This document shows, piece after piece, positions 34,358 through 43,764 of a stretch of 64,000 bases of DNA (position 1 is the first letter of the stretch; each line of letters starts with the position of its first letter). The translations under genes and the position numbers were made by a program. Origin of the DNA: an uncultured Granulosicoccus sp. (GTDB taxonomy: Bacteria > Pseudomonadota > Gammaproteobacteria > Granulosicoccales > Granulosicoccaceae); the NCBI GenBank assembly GCA_947492525.1, contig CANLNQ010000021.1:62001-126000 (forward strand). Reading direction: 5' to 3'. Under the pieces are notes generated by a model. The model did not search any database. It saw only the letters and a list, made by a program, of their open reading frames with translations, and was not told where the DNA came from.

Positions 34358-34510
34358 GCAAACCGGCAAGACCCTGAACGCGGATGGCCAGCCCGCACGA
34401 AGGCCTGGCTGCGCGAACAGCTCGCCGCGTGAAACACTGAACGGACCGGGAACAAGGTCACCGTGACCCGGTCGGCCGGGGCTGGTGCAGAATGTGCAGC
34501 CCCCTGGCGC

Positions 34511-35062
34511 ATGAAAAACACGATTGCGTTTATTGCTCTGATCCTCGCCCTCCCGAGTGCAAGCCGCGTGGCTTCAGCCTCCGACAGCACGCCAATCTAC
34601 AAAAGCGTGGATGCCGATGGCACCACGATCTTCACCGACCAGCCTGTGCCCGAGGCGACCCTGGTGACACCGCCACCGCTGAACATCGTGGACTCGGGAC
34701 CCGCCACACCGGATAGCGCTGGCCAGGCTGTCGCGAGCCCGGATTCCGCCGTTCCCACAGTGAACAGTGTCACGATCCTCTCACCGGCACATGACCAGAC
34801 CTTTCTCGACCCGCAAGAGCCCTTGTGGGTCGAGTTCGATCTGTCTCCCGCCGAGGTATTGCCAGTCGGCCTGAGCGCTCAGGCATGGGTAGACGGTACA
34901 CTGCTCAGCACCGGCAACGCCAGGCGCTTGCCCATCGACATTCCCGAGCGCGGCACGCACAGCGTACAGATAAGACTGGTCGACTCGGCGGGCCAGGTGC
35001 AGGCTGAATCACCGGCCATCGACATTCATGTGCGGCATCACACGACGGCACAAACGAACTAG
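34511..35062 (+). CDS. DUF4124 domain periplasmic protein
   Basis: A 183-aa exported protein. A signal peptide (KNTIAFIALILALPSASRVASA) precedes a DUF4124 segment (PIYKSVDADGTTIFTDQPVPEA). A Pro/Ala/Ser-rich linker and an Ig-like C-terminal domain (VTILSPAHDQTF..., HSVQIRLVDSAGQVQAESPAIDIHV) follow. Genes of this type commonly precede ntrBC. The start at 34511 is chosen because it opens the signal peptide; 34463 would put non-hydrophobic residues before it. Function unknown. Confidence 0.82.
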   Translation: MKNTIAFIALILALPSASRVASASDSTPIYKSVDADGTTIFTDQPVPEATLVTPPPLNIVDSGPATPDSAGQAVASPDSAVPTVNSVTILSPAHDQTFLDPQEPLWVEFDLSPAEVLPVGLSAQAWVDGTLLSTGNARRLPIDIPERGTHSVQIRLVDSAGQVQAESPAIDIHVRHHTTAQTN

Positions 35063-35068
35063 CCAGAA

Positions 35069-35085
35069 TGCACCACTCAGGTGCA
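35069..35085 (+). promoter_or_regulatory. NtrC-binding site upstream of ntrB (site 1)
   Basis: TGCACCACTCAGGTGCA is a perfect match to the NtrC palindrome TGCACC-N5-GGTGCA, 153 bp before the ntrB start and just after the DUF4124 stop. Confidence 0.85.
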
Positions 35086-35099
35086 TAATCAGTAGTCAA

Positions 35100-35116
35100 T
35101 GCACCATATAAGTGCC
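35100..35116 (+). promoter_or_regulatory. NtrC-binding site upstream of ntrB (site 2)
   Basis: TGCACCATATAAGTGCC fits TGCACY-N5-RGTGCA except for the final base. It lies 31 bp (about three helical turns) from site 1, allowing cooperative binding. Autoregulation of ntrBC is the likely outcome. Confidence 0.7.
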
Positions 35117-35237
35117 TGACAAAGCCGTCACGACAATCAGTTGATTTCCTAACTTGTTGCTTTTGCTGAATTTTATTTAGTCATACCGATATTGTCAGTT
35201 CGCTCTTGCAAGGTGCGCAAATTGCAGAATCGAAGAC

Positions 35238-36311
35238 GTGACTACTTATCCCGTGCCCACAACGGCAACTGAAATCAATCTGCTCGACTCGCTGGCCTGC
35301 TCGGTCATTGCGATAGACGACAACATGCGCATTCGTTACGTCAACAGCGCGGCGGAGCAATTGCTGGGCGCGAGTGCGCGCCGGGTTATCGACCAGCGCC
35401 TCACGCGCATGCTCACCATCCCCGACTCTCTGTTTGCACGCATACTCGAGACGCTCGAGAATGGACAGCCCTTCACCGAGCGGCAGGTTTCCGTCGAGCC
35501 CCATGGCCGGGACCCGCAAGTGGTCGACCTGTCGCTGTCTCCCTACCGAGCCAATGACAAGCGCATCGGTCTGATCATGGAAGTGACCACCGTTGACAGG
35601 CCGCTACGCATCGCTCGGGATGAAGCCATGCTGACACAGCAGGAACACGCGCGATCCCTGCTGCGCGGTCTGGCACATGAGATCAAGAATCCTCTGGGCG
35701 GCCTGCGTGGCGCGGCCCAGTTGCTGGACAGGCAGCTACCCGATGAGGAGCTGTGCGAATATACCCGCATCATCATTCGCGAGGCTGATCGATTGCAGGG
35801 CCTTATCGATCGCATGCTGGGGCCGACCACACGCCCCAGCCGCAATGTGGTCAATCTGCATGAGGTTCTGGAGCATGTCCGGAAGATCATCATCGCCGGA
35901 GCTCCCGAGGGCGTACACGTCAATTTCGACTACGACCCCAGCATTCCGGAGTGCCTGACCGATCGCGACCGACTGGTCCAGGTGCTGCTGAACATTGCGG
36001 GCAACGCCTTGCAGGCGCTGAACGATGCCGGCAAGATCGTCTTTCGCTCTCGTATCGTGAGCAATTTCACCATTGGCGGACAGCGCTACCCCCTGGCGGC
36101 CTGTCTGCAGATCATCGACGATGGGCCCGGCATTCCGGATCATCTGATCGATCAGATTTTCTTTCCCCTGGTTACCGGCACCGACCACGGCACCGGGCTT
36201 GGCTTGTCGATCGCACAGGCGACGATGAATCAGCTCGGCGGTGTGATCGAATGTACCAGTGAACCGGGCAACACAACTTTTACCGTACTAATTCCTATGG
36301 AGATCGCATGA
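35238..36311 (+). CDS. ntrB: Nitrogen regulation sensor kinase NtrB
   Basis: A 357-aa soluble sensor histidine kinase starting with GTG. An N-terminal PAS domain (NLLDSLACSVIAIDDNMRIRYVNSAAEQLLG) precedes the dimerisation domain with phosphorylated His147 in LAHEIKNPLGGLRGAAQLLD. The catalytic ATP-binding domain has N (LLNIAGNALQAL), DDGPGIP and GTGLGLSIA boxes. NtrB phosphorylates or dephosphorylates NtrC under control of PII. The stop overlaps the ntrC start (ATGA). NtrC sites upstream indicate feedback control. Confidence 0.95.
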   Translation: MTTYPVPTTATEINLLDSLACSVIAIDDNMRIRYVNSAAEQLLGASARRVIDQRLTRMLTIPDSLFARILETLENGQPFTERQVSVEPHGRDPQVVDLSLSPYRANDKRIGLIMEVTTVDRPLRIARDEAMLTQQEHARSLLRGLAHEIKNPLGGLRGAAQLLDRQLPDEELCEYTRIIIREADRLQGLIDRMLGPTTRPSRNVVNLHEVLEHVRKIIIAGAPEGVHVNFDYDPSIPECLTDRDRLVQVLLNIAGNALQALNDAGKIVFRSRIVSNFTIGGQRYPLAACLQIIDDGPGIPDHLIDQIFFPLVTGTDHGTGLGLSIAQATMNQLGGVIECTSEPGNTTFTVLIPMEIA

Positions 36312-37726
36312 GCGACGAATACGTCTGGGTCATAGATGATGACCAATCGATCCGCTGGGTACTGGAGAAAACACTCAAGCAGGCCGGCATGCAAGTGAAT
36401 GTTTTCGAGTCGGCCGACGAAGCACTGGATGCCATGCGGGCCAATGCACTGGCCCCCGATGCAGTCATCAGCGATATACGCATGCCCGGCTCGGACGGAC
36501 TGTCCCTGCTGGATCAGATGAAGCGCAGCCATCCCGAACTGCCGGTACTGATCATGACGGCCTTTTCGGATCTGGACAGCACTGTTTCGGCTTTCGAACG
36601 CGGCGCATTCGAATACATTCCCAAACCCTTCGATGTCGACAACGTCATCGACCAGGTACGACGGGCTTGCAATGTTCAGAAGGAACAGCGCTCACCCGGC
36701 AGCACGACACCTGCAACCCGGCAAGCGCCGAAGCAGGACGAACCTGCCGAGCTGATTGGTGATGCACCCGCCATGCAGGATGTGTTCAAGGCCATCGGGC
36801 GTCTGTCACGCTCGAAGATCACGGTATTGATCAACGGCGAAAGTGGCACGGGCAAGGAGCTTATTGCCCACGCCCTGCACCGACACAGCCCACGATCGGA
36901 CAAGCCCTTTGTGGCCCTGAACATGGCGGCCATCCCTCACGATCTGATGGAATCCGAACTCTTCGGGCATGAGAAAGGCTCTTTCACCGGCGCGCAGAGC
37001 ACTCGCATCGGGCGTTTCGAGCAATCCGATGGCGGCACCCTGTTCCTCGATGAAATCGGCGACATGCCGGCCACCTTGCAGACCCGACTCCTGCGCGTAC
37101 TGGCCGACGGACAGTTCTATCGCGTGGGTGGCCACACGCCGATCACGGTGGATGTACGCATCATCGCCGCAACGCATCAGGACCTGGAGATGCTGGTCGA
37201 TGAGAAGCGTTTTCGCGAAGATCTGTTCCACCGCCTGAATGTCATACGCATCGAGGCACCACCGCTGCGTGAACGCCGAGAGGACATCCCGCGCCTGCTC
37301 AAGCATTTCCTGAGCAAGGCGGCAGAGGAGTTGGGCGAGGAAACGAAGGTCATGACCCCGGAATTCGAAGCCTATGTCAGCTCGCTGACCTGGCCCGGCA
37401 ATGTGCGGCAGCTACAGAATACGGCTCACTGGCTGACCGTCATGGCCAGCAGCAACGAGCTCAAGAAGGAAGACATGCCCGCGCAGGTGCAGGATGCCCC
37501 CGCGCAGCGCGACGTCGACTGGGAAAGCGGCCTGCGTCAATGGGCCAATCGGCAGCTGCATGAAGGTCAGACCGACCTGCTGGGCACCGCCCAGCCTGCC
37601 GTTGAACGCATTCTGATCCAGTGCGCCCTGAACAAGACTCAGGACCGCCGGCAGGAAGCTGCCCGCCTGATCGGCTGGGGTCGCAACACCCTGACTCGCA
37701 AGATCAAGGAACTGGAAATAGAGTAG
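36308..37726 (+). CDS. ntrC: Nitrogen regulation response regulator NtrC
   Basis: A 472-aa sigma-54 activator. The receiver has phospho-acceptor Asp56 in [12 protein letters not shown] and Lys in YIPKPFD. The AAA+ domain has Walker A GESGTGKE, the sigma-54 contact loop GSFTGA (the usual GAFTGA with Ala to Ser), Walker [14 protein letters not shown] and the Arg finger region [11 protein letters not shown]. The C-terminal Fis-type helix-turn-helix ends [24 protein letters not shown]. It would activate glnA at 13386. A complex tandem array begins 55 nt after its stop. Confidence 0.96.
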   Translation: MSDEYVWVIDDDQSIRWVLEKTLKQAGMQVNVFESADEALDAMRANALAPDAVISDIRMPGSDGLSLLDQMKRSHPELPVLIMTAFSDLDSTVSAFERGAFEYIPKPFDVDNVIDQVRRACNVQKEQRSPGSTTPATRQAPKQDEPAELIGDAPAMQDVFKAIGRLSRSKITVLINGESGTGKELIAHALHRHSPRSDKPFVALNMAAIPHDLMESELFGHEKGSFTGAQSTRIGRFEQSDGGTLFLDEIGDMPATLQTRLLRVLADGQFYRVGGHTPITVDVRIIAATHQDLEMLVDEKRFREDLFHRLNVIRIEAPPLRERREDIPRLLKHFLSKAAEELGEETKVMTPEFEAYVSSLTWPGNVRQLQNTAHWLTVMASSNELKKEDMPAQVQDAPAQRDVDWESGLRQWANRQLHEGQTDLLGTAQPAVERILIQCALNKTQDRRQEAARLIGWGRNTLTRKIKELEIE

Positions 37727-37780
37727 AAGCCGCGTACATCGACCCTGCCTTGCCGAGAGCCCTGTGCGGGTTCTCGGCGA

Positions 37781-37935
37781 GGCGAGAGGCGAGAGGCGAG
37801 AGGCGAGAGGCGAGAGGCGAGAGGCGAGAGGCGAGAGGCAAGAGGCAAGAGGCAAGGCAAGGCAAGGCAAGGCAAGGCAAGGCAAGGCAAGACAAGACAA
37901 GACAAGACAAGACAAGACAAGACAAGACAAGACAA
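37781..37935. repeat. Composite tandem array after ntrC (7-mers turning into 5-mers)
   Basis: Eight GGCGAGA and two GGCAAGA heptamers (37781-37850) run directly into eight GGCAA pentamers (37851-37890) and nine GACAA pentamers (37891-37935). Each block differs from the previous by a single substitution or deletion. The long frames seen through it on both strands are repeat artefacts. The array ends 20 nt before the converging ATP-grasp gene. Confidence 0.95.
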
Positions 37936-37955
37936 GGTTAGCCCGGGGCGCGCCT

Positions 37956-39176
37956 CTAGCCCGCTCTTACCTGAACCCGCTCGCCGATATCGTTGAGAAT
38001 ATGGCGCAGTTCGTCGTAGTCCGGATGCCGTACTCGCAACCAGGCATTGGCCATATAACCGGCCTCTACTCCCTGAGTGGGTGTGCCCGGTTCGGGCAGA
38101 TACTGTTCGACGATGTTTTCGCCGTACTGCTTGAACACATCCTCGACCCCCTCATAGCTGAAGATATTGCCGTCGCGATCCGGTCGCAGCGCGATGATGC
38201 CGCAGCTGTATCGACGTGAGGCTTGCTGGTCTGTCTGGTGATGGCAAACCGCAAGCGCCCATTCGCGATACAGATCGAATTCATTGCCCGAGCAATAGCT
38301 TTCCCACTGCCCCACGCCAGGTGGTCGACAGCCGATCTCGGAAAAACGCAAGCCCTTGGGCCCGAAAAACCACTCCATGTGTGTCGCCGACGTATGGATG
38401 CCCAGCGCATCGATCACACGCTTGCCCATGGCCTTGATCTCGTCATAGCCGGGCTCGCCGATGCGGTTGGTCGAGATGATCTGCGGTGATATCCAGCGCG
38501 CACGCATCGCTTCCAGCACATTGGGGTAGTAGTGACTGATGAAGTCATGCGCTACCTCGCCCTGCACTGTCAGGGTGTCGTAAAAGCCCTCATGACCCTC
38601 CACGAATTCTTCCACCGCCACCGGCGCACCGTCTGCCAGACCACAACGCTGGGCCACTTCCAGCAACTCCGGCTCGTCATTGGCACGGTAGGTTCCGGCA
38701 GCACCCGCCGCATCGCGTGGCTTGATGATGATCGGATAGCCCACCGCATCGGCAAATTCGATGGCCTCCCGAGTGCTGGACAAGCCTGCCGAGGCAGCCG
38801 TTGGCACACCCGCCGCTCGCAAGGCATCCTTCATCGCCACCTTGTCCCGACACAGATAGGCGGTGCGTGCCGTGGTACCCGGTATGCCGCAGCGCTCACG
38901 CACATGCGCAGCCGGCATCACATGGGCCTCCACCACCGCCTCCAGGCGATCCACCCACTGCACCTCCTGCGCCTGCCTGACGGCCCATTCCAGTGCCGCT
39001 TCATCGGTTACCGACGCAATCTGCTGATAGGAGCCCAGCCAGGAACGGGTTTCTTCATCGAGCCAGTCGTAGGGGCGTTCACCGATGCCGATGATATTGG
39101 CACCGATACTGGCCAGAGCCCGCACGAACTGTCGTTGATTGGCGGGAAAACCCGGTTCGATGAATATCACGTTCAT
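37956..39176 (-). CDS. ATP-grasp ligase, carbamoyl-phosphate-synthetase-like
   Basis: A 406-aa protein. An N-terminal Rossmann-like pre-ATP-grasp region (MNVIFIEPGFPANQRQFVRALASIGANIIGIG) precedes the ATP-grasp domain: CRDKVAMKDALRAAGVPT, YPIIIKPRDAAGAAGTY with the ATP-binding Lys, VEEFVEGHEGFYDTL, and the metal-binding Glu in RFSEIGCRPPG. Such enzymes join a carboxylate to an amine through an acyl phosphate. It is the last gene of a five-gene operon with another ATP-grasp, a GCS2 ligase and two hydrolases, so it likely completes a small amide or peptide. The product is unknown. Confidence 0.85.
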   Translation of the reverse strand: MNVIFIEPGFPANQRQFVRALASIGANIIGIGERPYDWLDEETRSWLGSYQQIASVTDEAALEWAVRQAQEVQWVDRLEAVVEAHVMPAAHVRERCGIPGTTARTAYLCRDKVAMKDALRAAGVPTAASAGLSSTREAIEFADAVGYPIIIKPRDAAGAAGTYRANDEPELLEVAQRCGLADGAPVAVEEFVEGHEGFYDTLTVQGEVAHDFISHYYPNVLEAMRARWISPQIISTNRIGEPGYDEIKAMGKRVIDALGIHTSATHMEWFFGPKGLRFSEIGCRPPGVGQWESYCSGNEFDLYREWALAVCHHQTDQQASRRYSCGIIALRPDRDGNIFSYEGVEDVFKQYGENIVEQYLPEPGTPTQGVEAGYMANAWLRVRHPDYDELRHILNDIGERVQVRAG

Positions 39177-39194
39177 GGGCGACTTCTCTCCAGT

Positions 39195-39926
39195 TCAATC
39201 AACGATTTCGTCGAGGTAGTTCGGCAGCATCTCGCGCCAGGTTTCCCAATCGTGATGATGCTCATGACTCCAGGGGTCCACTCGGTTGGGAATGCCACAG
39301 GCACCCAGTACATGTGCCATCTGCCAGGACTCGGTGGGGCTTTCCCAACGCCCCTGGCCGAAGGGCAGCAACACGAAGCGGGATTGCAGTTGTTCGAGCA
39401 TCTCACCGGATTCGAGCGAGGGCAGGAACTTCAAGGGGCTGGACAGGTAGTAATCGGCATTGCCCTGAAACCCCATGAGTTTCTCCAGATCATAGGTACC
39501 GCTCATCCCGATGGCGGCCCTGAAGACATGCGGATAGCGGCACAGCATGGCCACCGCATTGTAGGCGCCGATGGATGCACCGGCTGACACCAGTTCGATG
39601 GCTTCACCACCGCAATCGGCAATGATGGCCGGAAGCACTTCATGCACCAGGTATTCCCCGGTCTGCTTCAACAACCAGCACCGATGCTCGACAGAGCCAG
39701 CCTGTTCGGCCAGCGCCTTGCCAGCCACACTGTCAAAGGAATAGATCTTGACTCTGCCCGCATCGATCAATGGCTGGATGGCCGCAATGAGGTGCATGCG
39801 CTCCACCTCTTCGGCATCCCCTCCGGCGGTTGGGAACAGCACCACCGGCTGCCCCCAATGTCCCCAGCGCACCAGGGTGATCTCCTGCTCCAGCCTTGAT
39901 GAATACCAACGGCTCACTTTCTTCAT
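39195..39926 (-). CDS. Esterase-family alpha/beta-hydrolase
   Basis: A 243-aa hydrolase of the putative-esterase (esterase D/Fes-like) group. The nucleophile elbow is in LVSAGASIGAYNA (GxSxG form GASIG), and the C-terminal catalytic His is probably in PWSHEHHHDWETWREMLPNYLDEI. No signal peptide is seen, so it should be cytoplasmic. It lies 12 nt after one ATP-grasp gene and 18 nt before another. A role in cleaving or transferring an ester/amide intermediate of that pathway is inference. Confidence 0.8.
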   Translation of the reverse strand: MKKVSRWYSSRLEQEITLVRWGHWGQPVVLFPTAGGDAEEVERMHLIAAIQPLIDAGRVKIYSFDSVAGKALAEQAGSVEHRCWLLKQTGEYLVHEVLPAIIADCGGEAIELVSAGASIGAYNAVAMLCRYPHVFRAAIGMSGTYDLEKLMGFQGNADYYLSSPLKFLPSLESGEMLEQLQSRFVLLPFGQGRWESPTESWQMAHVLGACGIPNRVDPWSHEHHHDWETWREMLPNYLDEIVD

Positions 39927-39938
39927 GACAGCGCCCCG

Positions 39939-41195
39939 CTAGAAGCCATCCGGATCACCCTGAGCCCCTTCTGCCGCCCGCCAATCCTGTATCCGCTGCC
40001 AGAACAGCTCGGTGAACTCCTCGATCTCGTGTTCCGGAAACAGAGAGGAGACCTTCTGGTGAATGGCATCCCTGACCGTGTCGGAGGCAAAGAAGTCATA
40101 GGCCAGCTCATCCAGGTGTGACAGATGCGTCTGACAGAATTCGCGGAAACGTTCGGTTTCGTAGCGCTCGTGTGCAATGCCGGCATAAGCGGCCAGTTTC
40201 TCGCGCGGGGAGATATCCTTGTCGGCGATGGCAAAGAACGGCGCCCAGTCGAGATTGCGATGCATGGAACGCTGGGTGGCCGCGCAGAAGATGGACCAGC
40301 GAAGATTGGCCTTGAGCAACCAGGGAAAGTGATAATGCAATGATGTCACCTGACTGTCAGGGCAGGCATTGGCAAAATCGATAGGATGCCAGATACCGTC
40401 ACGGCGCAGGGCTTCACAGGAATTGAAGTCCCACCCGAAAAAGCTGTTGATGGTCGCCGTCATGTCCTCCAGCACGCTGCTGTCCTCGGCATCCAGAAAG
40501 TCGATGTCCATGCGATAGCGATCATGCAATGCGGCAGAGGGATCGTAATTGACCTTGCGCATCTGCGGCCCCAGCCCCACACAGCGTACGAACCAGTCGT
40601 GCGGCAGTACGGCCGACTGCAGGTTCATGACCTCGGTACCGCTTTCATCGTAGGCTTTCTGGAAATCGGCCAGATCATCGATCTTCGACACGCCTTTCCA
40701 TCCGCCGCCGTGATACGGCTTCATGAAAAAGGGGTAGCCCAACTGCGAACCGATATCCTCGAGCGAGAACATGCGCGCATACTTGCGCAGCGTTTCCTGC
40801 AGATCATCCGAGTCCTCATAGGCCTTGGGTGGCATCATCCAGGTATCCGGCACCGGCAGGCCAAGGCGCATCATCGCCGCATAGGAGGTGTGCTTTTCGT
40901 TGGATTGAAGAGACCAGGGATTGTTGTAGACGTACAGATCGTCGAGCAGGATGCCTTTCTTGATCCATTCGCGACTGGTCGAATACCAGTGTGTCAGTCG
41001 ATCGATGACCACATCGTATGACACCGGTTGTCGCAGATTGAACGGCTCGATGGTGACCCGTTCGGAGGAGAATGTCAGCCGTTCTCCACCATGATTGATA
41101 TCGAGCTTCAAATCGCTCAACAGGTTTTCATAGCATATCGGCCAACAGATATCGGCCCCCAGTGACAACCCGATCTTTACCTTTCTCTCTGCCAT
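39939..41195 (-). CDS. RimK-like ATP-grasp protein
   Basis: A 418-aa protein whose centre fits an ATP-grasp fold: an N-terminal domain (KIGLSLGADICWPICYENLL), then SNEKHTSYAAMMRLGLPVPDTWMMPP, the Lys and Gly-rich loop in GYPFFMKPYHGGGWKGVSKI, and PHDWFVRCVGLGPQMRKVNYDP. The metal-binding residues near WDFNSCEALRRDGIWHPIDFANACPDS resemble the Glu/Asn pair of the family. A C-terminal helical extension (SHLDELAYDFFASDTVRDAIHQKV) is unusual. It is the middle gene of the ligase operon. Substrates are unknown. Confidence 0.75.
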   Translation of the reverse strand: MAERKVKIGLSLGADICWPICYENLLSDLKLDINHGGERLTFSSERVTIEPFNLRQPVSYDVVIDRLTHWYSTSREWIKKGILLDDLYVYNNPWSLQSNEKHTSYAAMMRLGLPVPDTWMMPPKAYEDSDDLQETLRKYARMFSLEDIGSQLGYPFFMKPYHGGGWKGVSKIDDLADFQKAYDESGTEVMNLQSAVLPHDWFVRCVGLGPQMRKVNYDPSAALHDRYRMDIDFLDAEDSSVLEDMTATINSFFGWDFNSCEALRRDGIWHPIDFANACPDSQVTSLHYHFPWLLKANLRWSIFCAATQRSMHRNLDWAPFFAIADKDISPREKLAAYAGIAHERYETERFREFCQTHLSHLDELAYDFFASDTVRDAIHQKVSSLFPEHEIEEFTELFWQRIQDWRAAEGAQGDPDGF

Positions 41196-41285
41196 TTCTA
41201 CATCCTGTGTTGTTTGTCAATCAAGCCTGCCCAACACCAGCCCGGCGCACACCCTTGTCTTTTCGGCTATCTGGATACCGGTGTA

Positions 41286-42452
41286 TCAGGAACTGTCCGA
41301 GTCGAGCACCCATACCAGACCATCACGCAACTGATCTCGCCAGTTGTGCCAATGATGACCATCCCACGCACTCTTGAATAGAACACTGACGCCATTGTCC
41401 TGCAACAGCCTTGCAAGCGCTTCGTTCTCCGAGGCCAGACCTTCCAGCTCACCGCTCGACACAAAGGCCCGAAAGCTCGGCATACTGGGCGCTCGCTTGA
41501 CGGCCTTGACCAGTCGAGCCACCTTGCGGAACACCGGGTGCGGACGCCCCTCGAGCTTGCCCTCATCGAGTATGAAGGAGCCGGACTGCAGCACCGCGCC
41601 ACCGAAGATGCCGGGATAGCGGAACACGGTTGCCAGGGAAGCCACGGCGCCAAGACTGGCACCGACCAGAATTCGATCTTCGACGCGATCCGACAATCGG
41701 TAAGTCGCCTGCAGGGTGGGCAACAGATCATTGACCACATAGCGTGCATGCCGATGCCCTCTGGCATACTCACCGAGGCGATCGCGCGTCTGTACCAGAG
41801 CTGCAATAACGGGCGGTATGGTGGCCGAGGCAATCAGATTGTCCAGCGATGTTGACAGATCAGCATAGGTGACGAAGTCTGCACCATCGTGAATGACCAG
41901 CAGCGGATAGGCCTGCTCCGGATCGTATCCGGCGGGCAGATAGACCTGCTCTTCCCTGGTCTCGCCAAAAACCGCGCTATCAACCTGGAAAGGCAGGATC
42001 GCACCCGCAGGGGAACCTTGCGGCATGCTCCATTTCGGTTGTGCATAGCCGTAGGTTCGACACACCGAGTTCTCCCCATAGGGGTCCCCGGCCCGCGCCT
42101 TGTTCAGCGGATCCAGGTGCCACTGTTCGTGCCCCTGGTGCTCCACGCCCAGTTTGTATTCGAAGCGCCCACCGTCCTTGACCGCCACGTTCAGAAGCCA
42201 CAGGGGTGTACCGGGCACCCGCTGGAATTCAAGGCGATCGACGCCACCCAGAATCCAGCGCAGCAGGCGCACGTGATCAGCTTCGCCGATCCAGACAAAG
42301 GTCACACTGCCGGGAGCCGTCAGCGGAAACACATGTGAGCGCGAGAACTGCTTGAGTCTCGCCGGCGTCAGTGGACTGGATAGCAGTTGGCGTACCGCTG
42401 TATGGGTATCCCCGTCAAGCGACGGCAACTCAGGCAAGGGCAATGAATTCAA
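41286..42452 (-). CDS. Enterochelin-esterase-like hydrolase
   Basis: A 388-aa two-domain protein. An N-terminal Fes-type beta-sandwich (VTFVWIGEADHVRLLRWILGG, WLLNVAVKDGGRFEYKLGV) precedes an alpha/beta-hydrolase with nucleophile motif VGASLGAVAS and C-terminal His in SAWDGHHWHNWRDQL. Length and layout match Fes/IroD-like esterases. No siderophore genes are nearby, so trilactone hydrolysis is not indicated; with the ligase operon it may act on the same product. The start is a TTG at 42452, without a clear ribosome binding site, 10 nt after the ligase stop; the exact start is uncertain. The next gene follows after 90 nt. Confidence 0.78.
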   Translation of the reverse strand: MNSLPLPELPSLDGDTHTAVRQLLSSPLTPARLKQFSRSHVFPLTAPGSVTFVWIGEADHVRLLRWILGGVDRLEFQRVPGTPLWLLNVAVKDGGRFEYKLGVEHQGHEQWHLDPLNKARAGDPYGENSVCRTYGYAQPKWSMPQGSPAGAILPFQVDSAVFGETREEQVYLPAGYDPEQAYPLLVIHDGADFVTYADLSTSLDNLIASATIPPVIAALVQTRDRLGEYARGHRHARYVVNDLLPTLQATYRLSDRVEDRILVGASLGAVASLATVFRYPGIFGGAVLQSGSFILDEGKLEGRPHPVFRKVARLVKAVKRAPSMPSFRAFVSSGELEGLASENEALARLLQDNGVSVLFKSAWDGHHWHNWRDQLRDGLVWVLDSDSS

Positions 42453-42462
42453 GGGGTTTCAG

Positions 42463-43689
42463 TCAACTGGGTTCGGGGTGCAACACTTTACGCGATGCGG
42501 GAGCAGACTCCACGATCGGCGGCACGGATTCCGCCATCAGCCAGTCCACCACGGCAATCTGGGCTTCGCGATCGCTTGCCCCGTTTGCCAGGGCCTCCTG
42601 ATAGGTACGCAGCTGCTGATCGGCACTGCTGCCGCGCCGCACGATCACCCGTGCGTGTTCCACCTCTGCAAGACAGCCGAGATCCTCGGCATGGGGGCGT
42701 AACAGCTCGACCAGCTCGTCGATCAGATCGACCAGCGGCACGGCCTGACGCTTGCCGAAATCGCCCAGCTCGGCGTCGACCCCATAGCGCTGTGCCCGCC
42801 ACTTGTTCTCCAGTATCAGAATGCGGCGATAGCGGCGCCAGCTCTGGTTGTTCTGCCGCAGATGCGACAGAAACGTGAGTATCGACTGATACAGAGCCGC
42901 CACACACAGGCCGTCTTCCACCCGGGTACAGACATCACAGATTCGGATCTCGAGCGTGGGGTGTCGAACGCTGGGACGCAGGTCCCACCAGATTCTCGAC
43001 GGATCATTGATCATGCCGCAGGCCGTCATGTCATCGACCATCTCCGTCCAGTCGTTCCAGTTGTCCAGCAATTCCGGCAGCCCCGAACGCGGCAGATGCC
43101 CGGCAATGGTGGGCCGCATGGACTTCAGCCCGGTGTCGATGCCTTCCCAGAATGGTGAAGAGCCGCTGAGTGCCAGTAGATGCGGCATGAAATAGCTGAC
43201 CTGATTCATCAGATCGATCCGCAGATCCCGGTCGGGGATACCGGCATGCACGTGCATGCCGCAGATGGCCATGCGCCGCGCGATGCTCGCCTGCTCCACC
43301 CCCATGATGCGATACCGTTCCATGTCAACCGGCTCCTGCTCACTCCACAGGGACCACGGATGCGTGGAGGCGGCAATGATGCGCAGGTCGAAGTCGCCTG
43401 CCACCGAGGCAACGCCTTGCCTCAGCTCCAGCAGTTCGGCCCGGGCCTCGTCGATGGTGGTGCAGACCCCGGTGCCGATTTCTATCTGGCTCTGCAACAT
43501 CTCATGCATGACGCGCGAACCCAGCAGATCCTTGCACCGATCCATGAATCCGGCTGCCTGGTGCTTCGCCAGCTCTCGCGTATGCGGGTTGACCAGCAGG
43601 TATTCTTCTTCGATGCCTATCGTTATGGGATCTGCCACAGTGATTCCGTCCTCGGTAAGCGTGTGCAACAGGGGATTCGACAACCCCAC
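42463..43689 (-). CDS. YbdK-type carboxylate-amine ligase (GCS2 family)
   Basis: A 408-aa member of the glutamate-cysteine ligase 2 family. TIGIEEEYLLVNPHTRELA holds the metal-binding Glu cluster; EMLQSQIEIGTGVC, CGMHVHAGIPDRDLRIDLMNQ, SSPFWEGIDTGLKSMRP and WWDLRPSVRHPTLEIRICDVCT are diagnostic. E. coli YbdK has only weak glutamate-cysteine ligase activity, so the natural substrates of this family are generally unknown. It starts with GTG at 43689. It is the first gene of the ligase operon with two ATP-grasp proteins, pointing to sequential amide-bond formation. Confidence 0.85.
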   Translation of the reverse strand: MGLSNPLLHTLTEDGITVADPITIGIEEEYLLVNPHTRELAKHQAAGFMDRCKDLLGSRVMHEMLQSQIEIGTGVCTTIDEARAELLELRQGVASVAGDFDLRIIAASTHPWSLWSEQEPVDMERYRIMGVEQASIARRMAICGMHVHAGIPDRDLRIDLMNQVSYFMPHLLALSGSSPFWEGIDTGLKSMRPTIAGHLPRSGLPELLDNWNDWTEMVDDMTACGMINDPSRIWWDLRPSVRHPTLEIRICDVCTRVEDGLCVAALYQSILTFLSHLRQNNQSWRRYRRILILENKWRAQRYGVDAELGDFGKRQAVPLVDLIDELVELLRPHAEDLGCLAEVEHARVIVRRGSSADQQLRTYQEALANGASDREAQIAVVDWLMAESVPPIVESAPASRKVLHPEPS

Positions 43690-43764
43690 CCGGGAAAATC
43701 TTTCCCAACACCTCTGATGCTACAGCAATAATACCGAAACACAAATAGCCGGATTCAGCCGTGT

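Noticed and set aside
37412-37941. Open frames on both strands over the array after ntrC
   Set aside because: Repetitive residues (LSPLASR, CLALP, RREARGE) come from the 7-mer and 5-mer repeats.
41286-42452. Siderophore locus
   Set aside because: The Fes-like esterase is the only hint; no NRPS, TonB receptor or obvious Fur box was seen around it.
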